Source: an uncultured Clostridia bacterium (GTDB taxonomy: Bacteria; Bacillota; Clostridia; UMGS1883). Taken from it: a stretch of 64,000 bases of DNA. The notes beneath the pieces are model-generated. The model made no database searches. It was not told where the DNA came from and was given only the letters and a program-made list of their open reading frames with translations. The stretch spans positions 1 to 64,000 of the forward strand of contig CANRCD010000005.1 of NCBI GenBank assembly GCA_947629005.1, read 5' to 3'. The position numbers and the translations under genes were made by a program. Numbering within the stretch: the first letter of the stretch is position 1; each line of letters opens with the position of its first letter. Shown piece after piece: positions 54,703 through 64,000 of the stretch.

Positions 54703-55461
54703 CTATTCGCCGATATAGGCCTTGATGACCTCTGGATCGCTCAGCACGTCGGCCGTCTTGCCCGAGGTGAGTATCTTGCCGAAGTTAAGCACGGTTATCT
54801 CCTCGCATATACCCGAAACAAGGCTCATGTCGTGCTCTATGAGCAGAATGGATATCTTGAAACGGTCGCGTATAAAGCGGATATTTTCCATCAGCTCGGC
54901 GGTCTCGTTGGGATTCATGCCGGCGGCGGGCTCGTCGAGCAGCAACAGCTTCGGCTGAGTGGCGAGCGCACGGGCTATCTCCAGCTTGCGCTGTTTGCCG
55001 TAGGGAAGATTTGCGGCTATTGTATACGCCTCGCCGTCGAGGTCGAACACCTTTAGCAGTTCAATGGCCGTTTCATCCATGAGCTTTTCGTTTTTGAAGT
55101 ACGACGGCAGGCGCAGTACGCCGCTTATGGCGCTGTACGGAAAGCGGTTGTGCAGACCGAGCTTTACGTTGTCGAGCACGCTCTGCTTATCGAATAGGCG
55201 GATGTTTTGGAATGTGCGGGCAATGCCGCATTTGCTTATCTCCACCGGACTTTTGCCGAGCAGAGGCTGCCCTTCCAGAAAGAACGCGCCCGAGCCGGGC
55301 TTATACACGCCGGTCAGCATATTGAACACCGTGGTTTTGCCCGCGCCGTTGGGGCCGATAAGGCCGTATAGCTGCCCCTGCTCGATAGAAATGGTGAAGC
55401 CGTCCACGGCCTTGAGGCCGCCGAATGTTATGCCGAGGTTTTTGGTTTCAAGCGCCTTCAA
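54703..55461 (-). CDS. livG: Branched-chain amino acid ABC transporter ATP-binding protein LivG
   Basis: The 252-residue ATPase has Walker A GPNGAGKTT, the LivG-typical GIARTFQNIRLF, signature NLPYGKQRKLEIARALAT, Walker B LLLLDEPAAGMNPNE and SILLIEHDMSLV. It overlaps the livM stop by 4 nt. Confidence 0.95.
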   Translation of the reverse strand: MKALETKNLGITFGGLKAVDGFTISIEQGQLYGLIGPNGAGKTTVFNMLTGVYKPGSGAFFLEGQPLLGKSPVEISKCGIARTFQNIRLFDKQSVLDNVKLGLHNRFPYSAISGVLRLPSYFKNEKLMDETAIELLKVFDLDGEAYTIAANLPYGKQRKLEIARALATQPKLLLLDEPAAGMNPNETAELMENIRFIRDRFKISILLIEHDMSLVSGICEEITVLNFGKILTSGKTADVLSDPEVIKAYIGE

Positions 55462-56513
55462 TTTTCAGCCGCCTCCTTTCCCTTCCTGTGCAGCAGCCTG
55501 CCGGTGACGCTGCTTACAAGGCTTTTGAACTTTTCGTTGTTGTTCAGCAGCATTGCCAGAATAAGGATTATTGCGTAGAACAGCATACGGTAGTCGTTAA
55601 ACGAGCGCAGCAGCTCGGGCAGCAGGTAGAGCAGCAGCGTGGCGATTATGCTGCCGCGTATGCTGCCGAGGCCGCCCAGTACCACGTAAACCAAAATCAT
55701 TATCGAGGTGTTGTAGTTGAATATTTTGGTATTCAGCATGGATATGTTGTGCGCGTAGAGCACGCCCGCAATTCCCGCGAAGAAGGCCGAGACCGTGAAG
55801 GCCATCAGCTTGTACTTTGTTATGCTTACGCCGATGGTCTCTGCGGCGATACGGTTATCGCGCACGCTCATGATTGCGCGGCCCGCGCGGGAATCGGTCA
55901 GGTTCATTACCACGAACAGCGTAATAAGTATTACCACGAAGCATATAGTAAATGTACTGTCCCTCGGCACGGGGCTTATGCCCAACGCGCCATTGATCAG
56001 GGTTTTGCCGGTGGCCTTGTCAAGATTCATGCTCATGGCGTTTTTCATGGAGAAGTGCAGGCCGTTTTTATCAATGCCGACATAAATCGCGTTAAACAAG
56101 TTTTTGATTATTTCGCCGAAGGCCAGCGTAACAATGGCAAGATAGTCGCCGCGCAGACGCAGCACCGGTATGCCGATGAGCACTCCGAATACCGCCGCGA
56201 CAAGGCCGCCAATCAGCATGGCGAGGCAGAGCCTTAGCAGCGGCGTCGTGATAACGTCGCGGGTAATTACCGAGAACATGGCCGAGAAATAGGCCCCCAC
56301 GCACATAAAGCCCGCGTGGCCGAGGCTCAGCTCGCCGAGTATACCTACCGTCAGGTTAAGCGACACGGCGAGGATGATGTAATAGCTTATCGGAACCAGC
56401 AGCCCCGAAAGGTGGCTGCCCAGAACTCCTGTGGCCGATGCGAGCTGCGCCGCGGCAAAGAGGGCTATGACTATGGCGTAGGTCACGAGATTATGTTTTG
56501 TTGCCGCTTTCAT
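55458..56513 (-). CDS. livM: Branched-chain amino acid ABC transporter permease LivM
   Basis: The 351-residue permease has about ten membrane spans and LivM motifs: ISYYIILAVSLNLTVGILGELSLGHAGFMCVGAY and the EAA-like DSRAGRAIMSVRDNRIAAETIGVSITKYKLMAF. A charged insertion (about 150-190) faces outside. It pairs with LivH. Confidence 0.95.
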   Translation of the reverse strand: MKAATKHNLVTYAIVIALFAAAQLASATGVLGSHLSGLLVPISYYIILAVSLNLTVGILGELSLGHAGFMCVGAYFSAMFSVITRDVITTPLLRLCLAMLIGGLVAAVFGVLIGIPVLRLRGDYLAIVTLAFGEIIKNLFNAIYVGIDKNGLHFSMKNAMSMNLDKATGKTLINGALGISPVPRDSTFTICFVVILITLFVVMNLTDSRAGRAIMSVRDNRIAAETIGVSITKYKLMAFTVSAFFAGIAGVLYAHNISMLNTKIFNYNTSIMILVYVVLGGLGSIRGSIIATLLLYLLPELLRSFNDYRMLFYAIILILAMLLNNNEKFKSLVSSVTGRLLHRKGKEAAEN

Positions 56514-56526
56514 AACTTCCGCCTCC

Positions 56527-57405
56527 TCACACTTTTTCGTTATACTTTTTGCCCATAATGCCCGTGGGCTTTATAAGCAGGATTATTATCAGCACGCTGA
56601 ACACGATGGCGTCGGCTATCTGCGATGATATGTAGGCTCTCGAAAGGTTTTCGATTATCCCCATCAGTATGCCGCCAACCATCGCTCCCGGGATACTGCC
56701 TATGCCGCCGAATACCGCCGCCGTGAAGGCTTTAATGCCGGGCATCGCGCCTGTGTAGGCGTTTATCTGTGGGTAGGACGAGCACAGCAGCACGCTTGCC
56801 ACGGCGGCAAGAGCGCTGCCTATGGCGAAGGTTATGGAGATGGTGCGGTTGACGTTTATCCCCATTAGCTGGGCCGCACCGCGGTCCTCGCTGACGGCCA
56901 GCATGGCGCTGCCGATTTTAGTCTTGTTGATGAACAGCGTGAGCGCAAGCATTATGACGAGCGATACAACGATGGTTGTTATTGCCTCGCCCGAAATTGT
57001 GAGCGTGTCATTCACCTTCCACGCCTTTACCGGCACCACGGACTTAAAGGTGCGCGAGTTGCTTCCAAAAATCAGCAGAGCCAGATTTTGCAGCAGATAG
57101 CTCACGCCGATAGCCGTTATGAGCACCGCGAGGGGAGTGGCGTTCCGAAGCGGCTTGTAGGCCACCTTCTCTATCGTCACGCCAAGCAGCGTACATACGA
57201 TTATCGCGGCGAGCACGGCTACCGCCGGAGATACTCCCCCCAGCGACATAGTCATGAACACGGTGAAGCCGCCCACCATAATTACGTCCCCGTGGGCAAA
57301 ATTCAGCATCTTCGCGATGCCATACACCATTGTATAGCCTAAGGCGATGAGCGCGTATATCCCGCCGAGGCTGACGCCGTTTACCAAGTATGAAATAAAG
57401 CTCAT
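56527..57405 (-). CDS. livH: Branched-chain amino acid ABC transporter permease LivH
   Basis: The 292-residue permease starts NGVSLGGIYALIALGYTMVYGIAKMLNFAHGDVIMVGGF, the LivH hallmark, with the EAA-like region KIGSAMLAVSEDRGAAQLMGINVNRTISITFAIG. It is the first gene of the operon; the usual livK/livJ binding-protein gene is not upstream, where a terminator and a response regulator gene lie instead. Confidence 0.95.
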   Translation of the reverse strand: MSFISYLVNGVSLGGIYALIALGYTMVYGIAKMLNFAHGDVIMVGGFTVFMTMSLGGVSPAVAVLAAIIVCTLLGVTIEKVAYKPLRNATPLAVLITAIGVSYLLQNLALLIFGSNSRTFKSVVPVKAWKVNDTLTISGEAITTIVVSLVIMLALTLFINKTKIGSAMLAVSEDRGAAQLMGINVNRTISITFAIGSALAAVASVLLCSSYPQINAYTGAMPGIKAFTAAVFGGIGSIPGAMVGGILMGIIENLSRAYISSQIADAIVFSVLIIILLIKPTGIMGKKYNEKV

Positions 57406-57437
57406 ACGACCCTACTCCTTTCAGATAACTATGCTTT

Positions 57438-57466
57438 ATTGTATCATAAAGGGGCAAAAAACGCAA
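57438..57466 (-). promoter_or_regulatory. SigA-type promoter of livHMGF
   Basis: Minus-strand TTGCGT (57461-57466), 17-nt spacer, TACAAT (57438-57443), then GAAAGGAG before the livH ATG. Confidence 0.8.
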
Positions 57467-57509
57467 TAGCAAAATAAAAAACGAGTGTTTTTTTGCGCGA
57501 AAAAAGGTA

Positions 57510-57544
57510 AAAAAAAAGAAATCCGCCATGGCTCGCATGGCGGA
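57510..57544 (-). terminator. Terminator of the response regulator gene
   Basis: Arms TCCGCCATG and CATGGCGGA around a 5-nt loop, followed on the minus strand by TTTCTTTTTTTTT. Confidence 0.88.
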
Positions 57545-57575
57545 CACGGCAAAAATCGCCCCCGCTCCTTGCCGC

Positions 57576-58232
57576 TTATTCTACCTTGTATCCCGCGCTC
57601 CAGACGGACTTGATAAATTTGGGCCTTTTGGGATTTTCTTCAATTTTTTCGCGTATATGGCGGATGTGTACGGCCACGCTGTTGTCGCCGGCGGCAAAGC
57701 TCTCGTTCCACACGCGGCAGTATATTTCCGAAGCCGAAAAAATCTTTCCTTTGTTAAGGCACAGCAGCTCAAGTATGCGGTATTCGGTCGGCGTCAGCCG
57801 CGCCGCGCGGCCCTCGGCCTCGACTCTGCGGCGGAGGGGATCCAGTGTCAGGCCGCCGGCGCGGATGAGCCCGCCGTCATTTTCGGCGGCGGTTTCACGC
57901 CCCAACCGAAAGGCCGCCCTCGAAGCCAGCTCCTCCGCCGTGAATGGCGCAAGCAGATAATCGTCGGCCCCAAGCTCCGCCGCGCGGCTTATTTCGTCTC
58001 TGCGGGAAAGCGCTAAAATGAGCGGAATGTCCTTCTCACGCCTGAGCCTGAGCAGCGCCCGTCCGGCCTCTCCCGCAAGCTGCGGACAGCCTGCGATCAG
58101 CAGGCCCACGTCGTACTGCGCCGCCGCCTCGAGCGCGCCGAGAGCGTCCTCCGAGGCAATTACGGGAGAAAGCTCCCTTAGAACGGGCTCGTATTCTCTT
58201 TCGCGCCCGCAGATAGTAAGTATGTATTTCAT
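57576..58232 (-). CDS. OmpR-family regulator with a degenerate receiver domain
   Basis: The 218-residue protein has a C-terminal winged helix of the OmpR/PhoB class (LTPTEYRILELLCLNKGKIFSASEIYCRVWNESF, SVAVHIRHIREKIEENPKRPKFIKSVWSAGYKV). The N-terminal domain keeps the receiver fold, but the acidic pair is missing (ILTICGREREYE), the phospho-Asp position is Ile in YDVGLLIAG, and the conserved KPF lysine is Ala in LLAPF. Phosphorelay control is therefore unlikely. No histidine kinase gene is adjacent. Its promoter carries operators shared with the divergent HTH gene. Confidence 0.85.
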   Translation of the reverse strand: MKYILTICGREREYEPVLRELSPVIASEDALGALEAAAQYDVGLLIAGCPQLAGEAGRALLRLRREKDIPLILALSRRDEISRAAELGADDYLLAPFTAEELASRAAFRLGRETAAENDGGLIRAGGLTLDPLRRRVEAEGRAARLTPTEYRILELLCLNKGKIFSASEIYCRVWNESFAAGDNSVAVHIRHIREKIEENPKRPKFIKSVWSAGYKVE

Positions 58233-58264
58233 CTTATGTACCTCCGAAAATTATTTCAAAAAAC

Positions 58265-58336
58265 TGACATTTACTAAATGTCATTTCTGCCATAATTATA
58301 GCATATAATAAAGAAAATGACAAGTACTAAATGTCA
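58265..58336. promoter_or_regulatory. Divergent promoter region with paired operators
   Basis: A perfect 19-bp palindrome TGACATTTACTAAATGTCA lies at 58265-58283, and a close copy (TGACAAGTACTAAATGTCA) at 58318-58336. Between and overlapping them are a minus-strand promoter, TTGTCA (58318-58323) N17 TATAAT (58295-58300), for the response regulator gene, and a plus-strand TATAAT (58304-58309) for the HTH gene with a poor -35. One regulator bound to both sites could control both directions. Confidence 0.75.
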
Positions 58337-58353
58337 AAAAACGGAGAAAAAAT

Positions 58354-58602
58354 ATGTTCAAGAATAAAAGCGCCGACGGTTCCAATAATATTTGCGGAAA
58401 AAACGTCGCCGAACTGCGCAAGTCCATCCGTCCTAAAATGTCGCAGCGCGCGCTGGCCGACAGGCTCCAGCTCGCCGGTATCGACGTGGACAAAAATGCG
58501 GTGCAGCGCATTGAGAGCGGGCTGCGCTTTGTGACCGATATCGAGCTCGCCGCATTGGCCGAGATTTTCGGCGTGCCGTGCGACGAGCTGCTGAGACGGT
58601 AG
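58354..58602 (+). CDS. Small Xre-family HTH regulator, divergent from the response regulator
   Basis: The 82-residue protein is a single helix-turn-helix domain (ICGKNVAELRKSIRPKMSQRALADRLQLAGIDVDKNAVQRIESGLRFVTDIELAALAEIFGVPCDELL), of the type with a longer second helix loop, with an 11-residue N-terminal extension. ATG 58354 follows GGAGAAAA. It is the best candidate to bind the paired 19-bp operators upstream. Confidence 0.85.
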   Translation: MFKNKSADGSNNICGKNVAELRKSIRPKMSQRALADRLQLAGIDVDKNAVQRIESGLRFVTDIELAALAEIFGVPCDELLRR

Positions 58603-58841
58603 GGCGATTCGCGCCCCGCAGACCGGCGTGTCTTGGCGGGTCAGACCCTTGCGGCCTTCGCTCGGAGGCGGGTTTTCGGCCTACCCTCGTGCGTACCGGT
58701 TACGAAGCGAGTTTTTACATTCCTTCGTGATTTTTATTATAGCATCTCCCATGGGTCATGTCAAGAAATTTACGTTATTTTTTATTAATTTATATGTTAT
58801 TATTACGATATTTCGCATGCAGTGTGTTAAGTTGAAAACAA
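58603..58841. other. Gene-free stretch containing an orphan minus-strand promoter
   Basis: No protein gene is visible. A minus-strand consensus promoter (58736-58764) would drive transcription through the GC-rich 58603-58730 segment and antisense to the HTH gene. I recognise no known RNA family there and no terminator before the HTH gene. Confidence 0.45.
58736..58764 (-). promoter_or_regulatory. Consensus SigA promoter without an obvious gene
   Basis: Minus-strand TTGACA (58759-58764), 17-nt spacer, TATAAT (58736-58741), both hexamers perfect. The spacer contains CCATGG. Confidence 0.7.
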
Positions 58842-58872
58842 TAACGCGGGAGCGCATTGCGCCCCCGCGTTT
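58842..58872 (-). terminator. Terminator of uvrA
   Basis: Arms AACGCGGG-GCGC and GCGC-CCCGCGTT (one mismatch) with a 3-nt loop, followed on the minus strand by ATTGTTTT, 9 nt after the uvrA stop. Confidence 0.85.
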
Positions 58873-58880
58873 AAGATTAT

Positions 58881-61718
<2,838 letters not shown>

Positions 61719-61740
61719 AAAAACGCTCCTTTCCCTGCTG

Positions 61741-63681
61741 TTACAGATTTTTAAGCCGCTTTATCTTGTCCCTTATCTTGGCCGCGTCCTCGAAGCGCAG
61801 CTCCTGTGCCGCCTGCTCCATGGCGTTGGTGAGCTTGGCGATTACGGCCGTCACGTCGGCGGATGGACCCTCGACATCATCTTCGGGCTTAACGGCGGCA
61901 ATAACGTCGCTGACGGCCTTGGTTATGGTCTTGGGGGTTATGCCGTGCTCGAGGTTGTATTTGTGCTGAAGCTCGCGGCGGCGGTTGGTTTCGCCGATGG
62001 CGCGCTTCATGGAATCGGTCTCCGCGTCCGCGTACATTATGACCCTGCCGTCTGCATTGCGCGCCGCGCGGCCTATAGTTTGTATGAGCGAGGTCTCGCT
62101 GCGCAGGAACCCTTCCTTGTCGGCGTCGAGTATCGCCACAAGCGAGACCTCCGGCAGGTCGAGCCCCTCTCGCAGCAAATTTATGCCGACAAGCACGTCG
62201 AAAACGCCCAGCCGCAGGTCGCGGACTATCTCCATGCGCTCCAGCGTTTCCACGTCGGAGTGCATATATTTCACCTTTACGCCCATAGTGCGGAAGTATT
62301 CCGTCAAGTCCTCGGCCATTTTTTTGGTCAAAGTCGTAACGAGCACGCGCTCCTTACGCTCGGCGCGGATAAAAATTTCGTTCAAAAGGTCGTCTATCTG
62401 ACCCTTAACCGGCCGCACGATTATCTCCGGATCGAGCAGGCCCGTGGGGCGTATGACCTGCTCGGCGATGTTTTGCGACAGCCCGCGCTCGTATTCCGCC
62501 GGCGTGGCGCTGACGTAGATGGTCTGGTTGAGCCGCTTTTCAAACTCCTCGAACGACAGCGGCCGGTTATCCAGCGCCGAGGGCAGGCGGAAGCCGTATT
62601 CCACAAGGTTCAGCTTGCGGCTGCGGTCGCCGGCGTACATGGCTCGTACCTGCGGAATGGTGACGTGACTCTCGTCCACCACGAGCAGAAAGTCGTCGGG
62701 AAAGTAGTCGAGCAGAGTGTAGGGCGCGCTGCCCGGCGCGCGGCCGCTTATGTGGCGGGAGTAGTTCTCAATACCGCTGCAATAGCCCACCTCGCGCATC
62801 ATCTCTATGTCGTAGTTGGTGCGCTCCTCAAGACGCTGAGCCTCCACAAGCTTGTTCATGGAGCGAAGCTCGCGCAGCCGTTCCTCGAGCTCGCGCTTTA
62901 TGCTTTCAATAGCCGTTTCAAGCTTGTCGCTGGTGGTAACATAGTGCGAGGCGGGGAAGATGGCCACATGGCTGCGGCTGCCAAGAACCTCGCCGGTCAG
63001 GGTGTCTATCTCGCTGATACGGTCTATCTCGTCGCCGAAAAATTCAATGCGTATTGCGTTTTCGGCGCTGCTGGCGGGAATTACTTCCAGTACGTCGCCC
63101 CGCACGCGGAACTTGCCGCGGACGAAGTTTATGTCGTTGCGCTGGTACTGCATTTCGATAAGCCGCGCGATGATGGCGTCCCTGTCCTTCACCATGCCGG
63201 GCCGCAGCGAAAGCACCATCGAGCGGTAGTCCTCCGGATCGCCGAGGCCGTATATGCAGCTTACCGACGCCACCACAATAACGTCGCGCCGCTCAAAAAG
63301 GGCGCTGGTGGCGCTGTGGCGCAGTTTGTCAATGTCGTCGTTGGTCTGGGCGTCCTTTTCGATGTAGGTGTCGCTCGCCGCGATGTAGGCCTCGGGCTGG
63401 TAGTAGTCGTAAAAGCTCACAAAGTACTCGACGGCATTGTTGGGAAAGAACTCCTTGAATTCGCTGCATAGCTGGGCGGCGAGGGTTTTGTTGTGGGCCA
63501 ACACCAGCGTGGGTTTATTTACTTTTTCAATAACGTTCGCCACGGTGAAGGTTTTTCCGCTGCCCGTGACGCCCAAAAGCGTCTGTGCCGGATAGCCGTT
63601 CAGTATTCCCTTCGTCAGGCTTTCGATGGCCTGCGGCTGGTCGCCGGTGGGCCTGTAGCCGGAAACAAGCTTAAAATCCAT
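61741..63681 (-). CDS. uvrB: Excinuclease ABC subunit B
   Basis: The 646-residue helicase-like protein has Walker [15 protein letters not shown], the beta-hairpin region [34 protein letters not shown], motif [11 protein letters not shown] and a C-terminal UVR motif ([23 protein letters not shown]) that contacts UvrC. Full length. The promoter carries a perfect SOS box. uvrC is not in the window. Confidence 0.98.
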   Translation of the reverse strand: MDFKLVSGYRPTGDQPQAIESLTKGILNGYPAQTLLGVTGSGKTFTVANVIEKVNKPTLVLAHNKTLAAQLCSEFKEFFPNNAVEYFVSFYDYYQPEAYIAASDTYIEKDAQTNDDIDKLRHSATSALFERRDVIVVASVSCIYGLGDPEDYRSMVLSLRPGMVKDRDAIIARLIEMQYQRNDINFVRGKFRVRGDVLEVIPASSAENAIRIEFFGDEIDRISEIDTLTGEVLGSRSHVAIFPASHYVTTSDKLETAIESIKRELEERLRELRSMNKLVEAQRLEERTNYDIEMMREVGYCSGIENYSRHISGRAPGSAPYTLLDYFPDDFLLVVDESHVTIPQVRAMYAGDRSRKLNLVEYGFRLPSALDNRPLSFEEFEKRLNQTIYVSATPAEYERGLSQNIAEQVIRPTGLLDPEIIVRPVKGQIDDLLNEIFIRAERKERVLVTTLTKKMAEDLTEYFRTMGVKVKYMHSDVETLERMEIVRDLRLGVFDVLVGINLLREGLDLPEVSLVAILDADKEGFLRSETSLIQTIGRAARNADGRVIMYADAETDSMKRAIGETNRRRELQHKYNLEHGITPKTITKAVSDVIAAVKPEDDVEGPSADVTAVIAKLTNAMEQAAQELRFEDAAKIRDKIKRLKNL

Positions 63682-63725
63682 TTGCGCTGCTCCTAACTTT
63701 AGCTTATCTTTTTAGCGTATCTTTC

Positions 63726-63754
63726 ATTATACACGAACCTTTGTTCGATGTCAA
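63726..63754 (-). promoter_or_regulatory. LexA-controlled promoter of uvrBA
   Basis: Minus-strand TTGACA (63749-63754) and TATAAT (63726-63731), 17-nt spacer. Within the spacer, CGAACAAAGGTTCG (63734-63747) is a perfect match to the Gram-positive LexA box CGAACNNNNGTTCG. Confidence 0.92.
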
Positions 63755-63879
63755 GCGTCGGGGGAAAATTTCATAAATAATTCGGGAATTTTTTGTGTTT
63801 TTCCGTCTAAATAAACTGATAAACACATAGGGGTAAATTTTTCTGAGGCTGACGGTCTTGCTTTGCCGCTCGGGCGTTA

Positions 63880-63919
63880 AACGAAGAAAATCCGCTCGTA
63901 CGAGCGGATTTTCTTCGTT
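63880..63919. repeat. 40-nt perfect palindrome of the AATCCGCTC hairpin family
   Basis: AACGAAGAAAATCCGCTCGT and its complement form an uninterrupted palindrome downstream of the gene entering from the right edge. It probably acts as terminator. Confidence 0.66.
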
Positions 63920-63948
63920 ATTCATGCGTTATTTATGGTTTCTGCACA

Positions 63949-64000
63949 TTATTCTTCGATAAGCTTAATGCTCTGCTCCTTTTTTTGCTCCTTCAAAACG
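63949..64000 (-). CDS. 3' end of an upstream gene (partial)
   Basis: Only the last 16 codons are inside the window (VLKEQKKEQSIKLIEE, stop at 63949-63951). The stop is followed by the family hairpin at 63880. In many Clostridia a ctpA-type S41 protease precedes uvrB, which would fit, but the fragment is too short to tell. Confidence 0.4.
   Translation of the reverse strand, partial: VLKEQKKEQSIKLIEE

Overview
The window looks like a chromosomal segment of a spore-forming, Gram-positive anaerobe of the class Clostridia. It carries spoIIE, a SpoIIQ-like M23 peptidase with a SigF-type promoter, a SpoIVFB-like M50 protease, proteins with S-layer homology (SLH) domains, a 2[4Fe-4S] ferredoxin, the Clostridia-typical TIGR03960/TIGR03936 pair, and near-consensus SigA promoters (TTGACA-N17-TATAAT). 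Coding DNA is mostly GC-rich, and several genes start with GTG or TTG. The surface-protein loci at 13-3143 and 12789-15088 are visibly more AT-rich. Genus or species cannot be read from the sequence alone.

Layout. 1-3180: large secreted modular protein followed by a 53-residue peptide gene (cassette A). 3276-12636: housekeeping genes (rsmI, a TrmN6-like methylase, ferredoxin, PTS EIIC-like permease, dus, guaB, folD, ygiQ, DUF421). 12751-15088: a second, inverted and apparently broken copy of the surface-protein/peptide cassette (cassette B), with head and tail now divergent. 15607-22943: hemolysin III, a CNNM/CorC protein, an O-antigen-ligase-like TPR protein, dtd, a lethal-factor-like metalloprotease with a ricin-type tail, a glycerophosphodiesterase, and TspO. 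23190-29393: spoIIE with a coupled small gene, GH35 beta-galactosidase, polysaccharide deacetylase, and a SpoIVFA-stub/SpoIVFB-like pair. 29450-32848: radical SAM pair and YqeY. 32877-43335: carbohydrate and cell-surface block (GH2, SLH-GH16, two more SLH proteins, rpmE, S24-like regulator, GH43-like enzyme). 43510-52139: EF-G-like GTPase, tRNA-Arg(CCG), methyltransferase, SpoIIQ-like peptidase, citrate synthase, BCAT, subtilase. 52157-53694: a repressor/membrane-protein pair behind a 38-bp palindrome, and a CmpB-type membrane protein. 53987-57405: a branched-chain amino acid ABC transporter lacking its binding protein. 57576-58602: a degenerate response regulator divergent from an Xre-type regulator, with paired operators between them. 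58881-63754: uvrBA under a LexA box.

How parts fit together. GH2, GH35, SLH-GH16 and the GH43-like enzyme suggest use of galactose-containing glycans and beta-glucans, partly at the cell surface. The sporulation genes carry plausible stage-specific control sites (Spo0A, SigE, SigF). Citrate synthase, BCAT and LIV transport concern amino-acid and carbon metabolism.

The most unusual signals are: the two cassettes of a modular secreted protein plus a 53-residue peptide; the inverted head of cassette B; a family of 3'-end hairpins with a constant AATCCGCTC core and co-varying outer stems; a MITE-like element; and two regulator loci with very clean palindromic operators.
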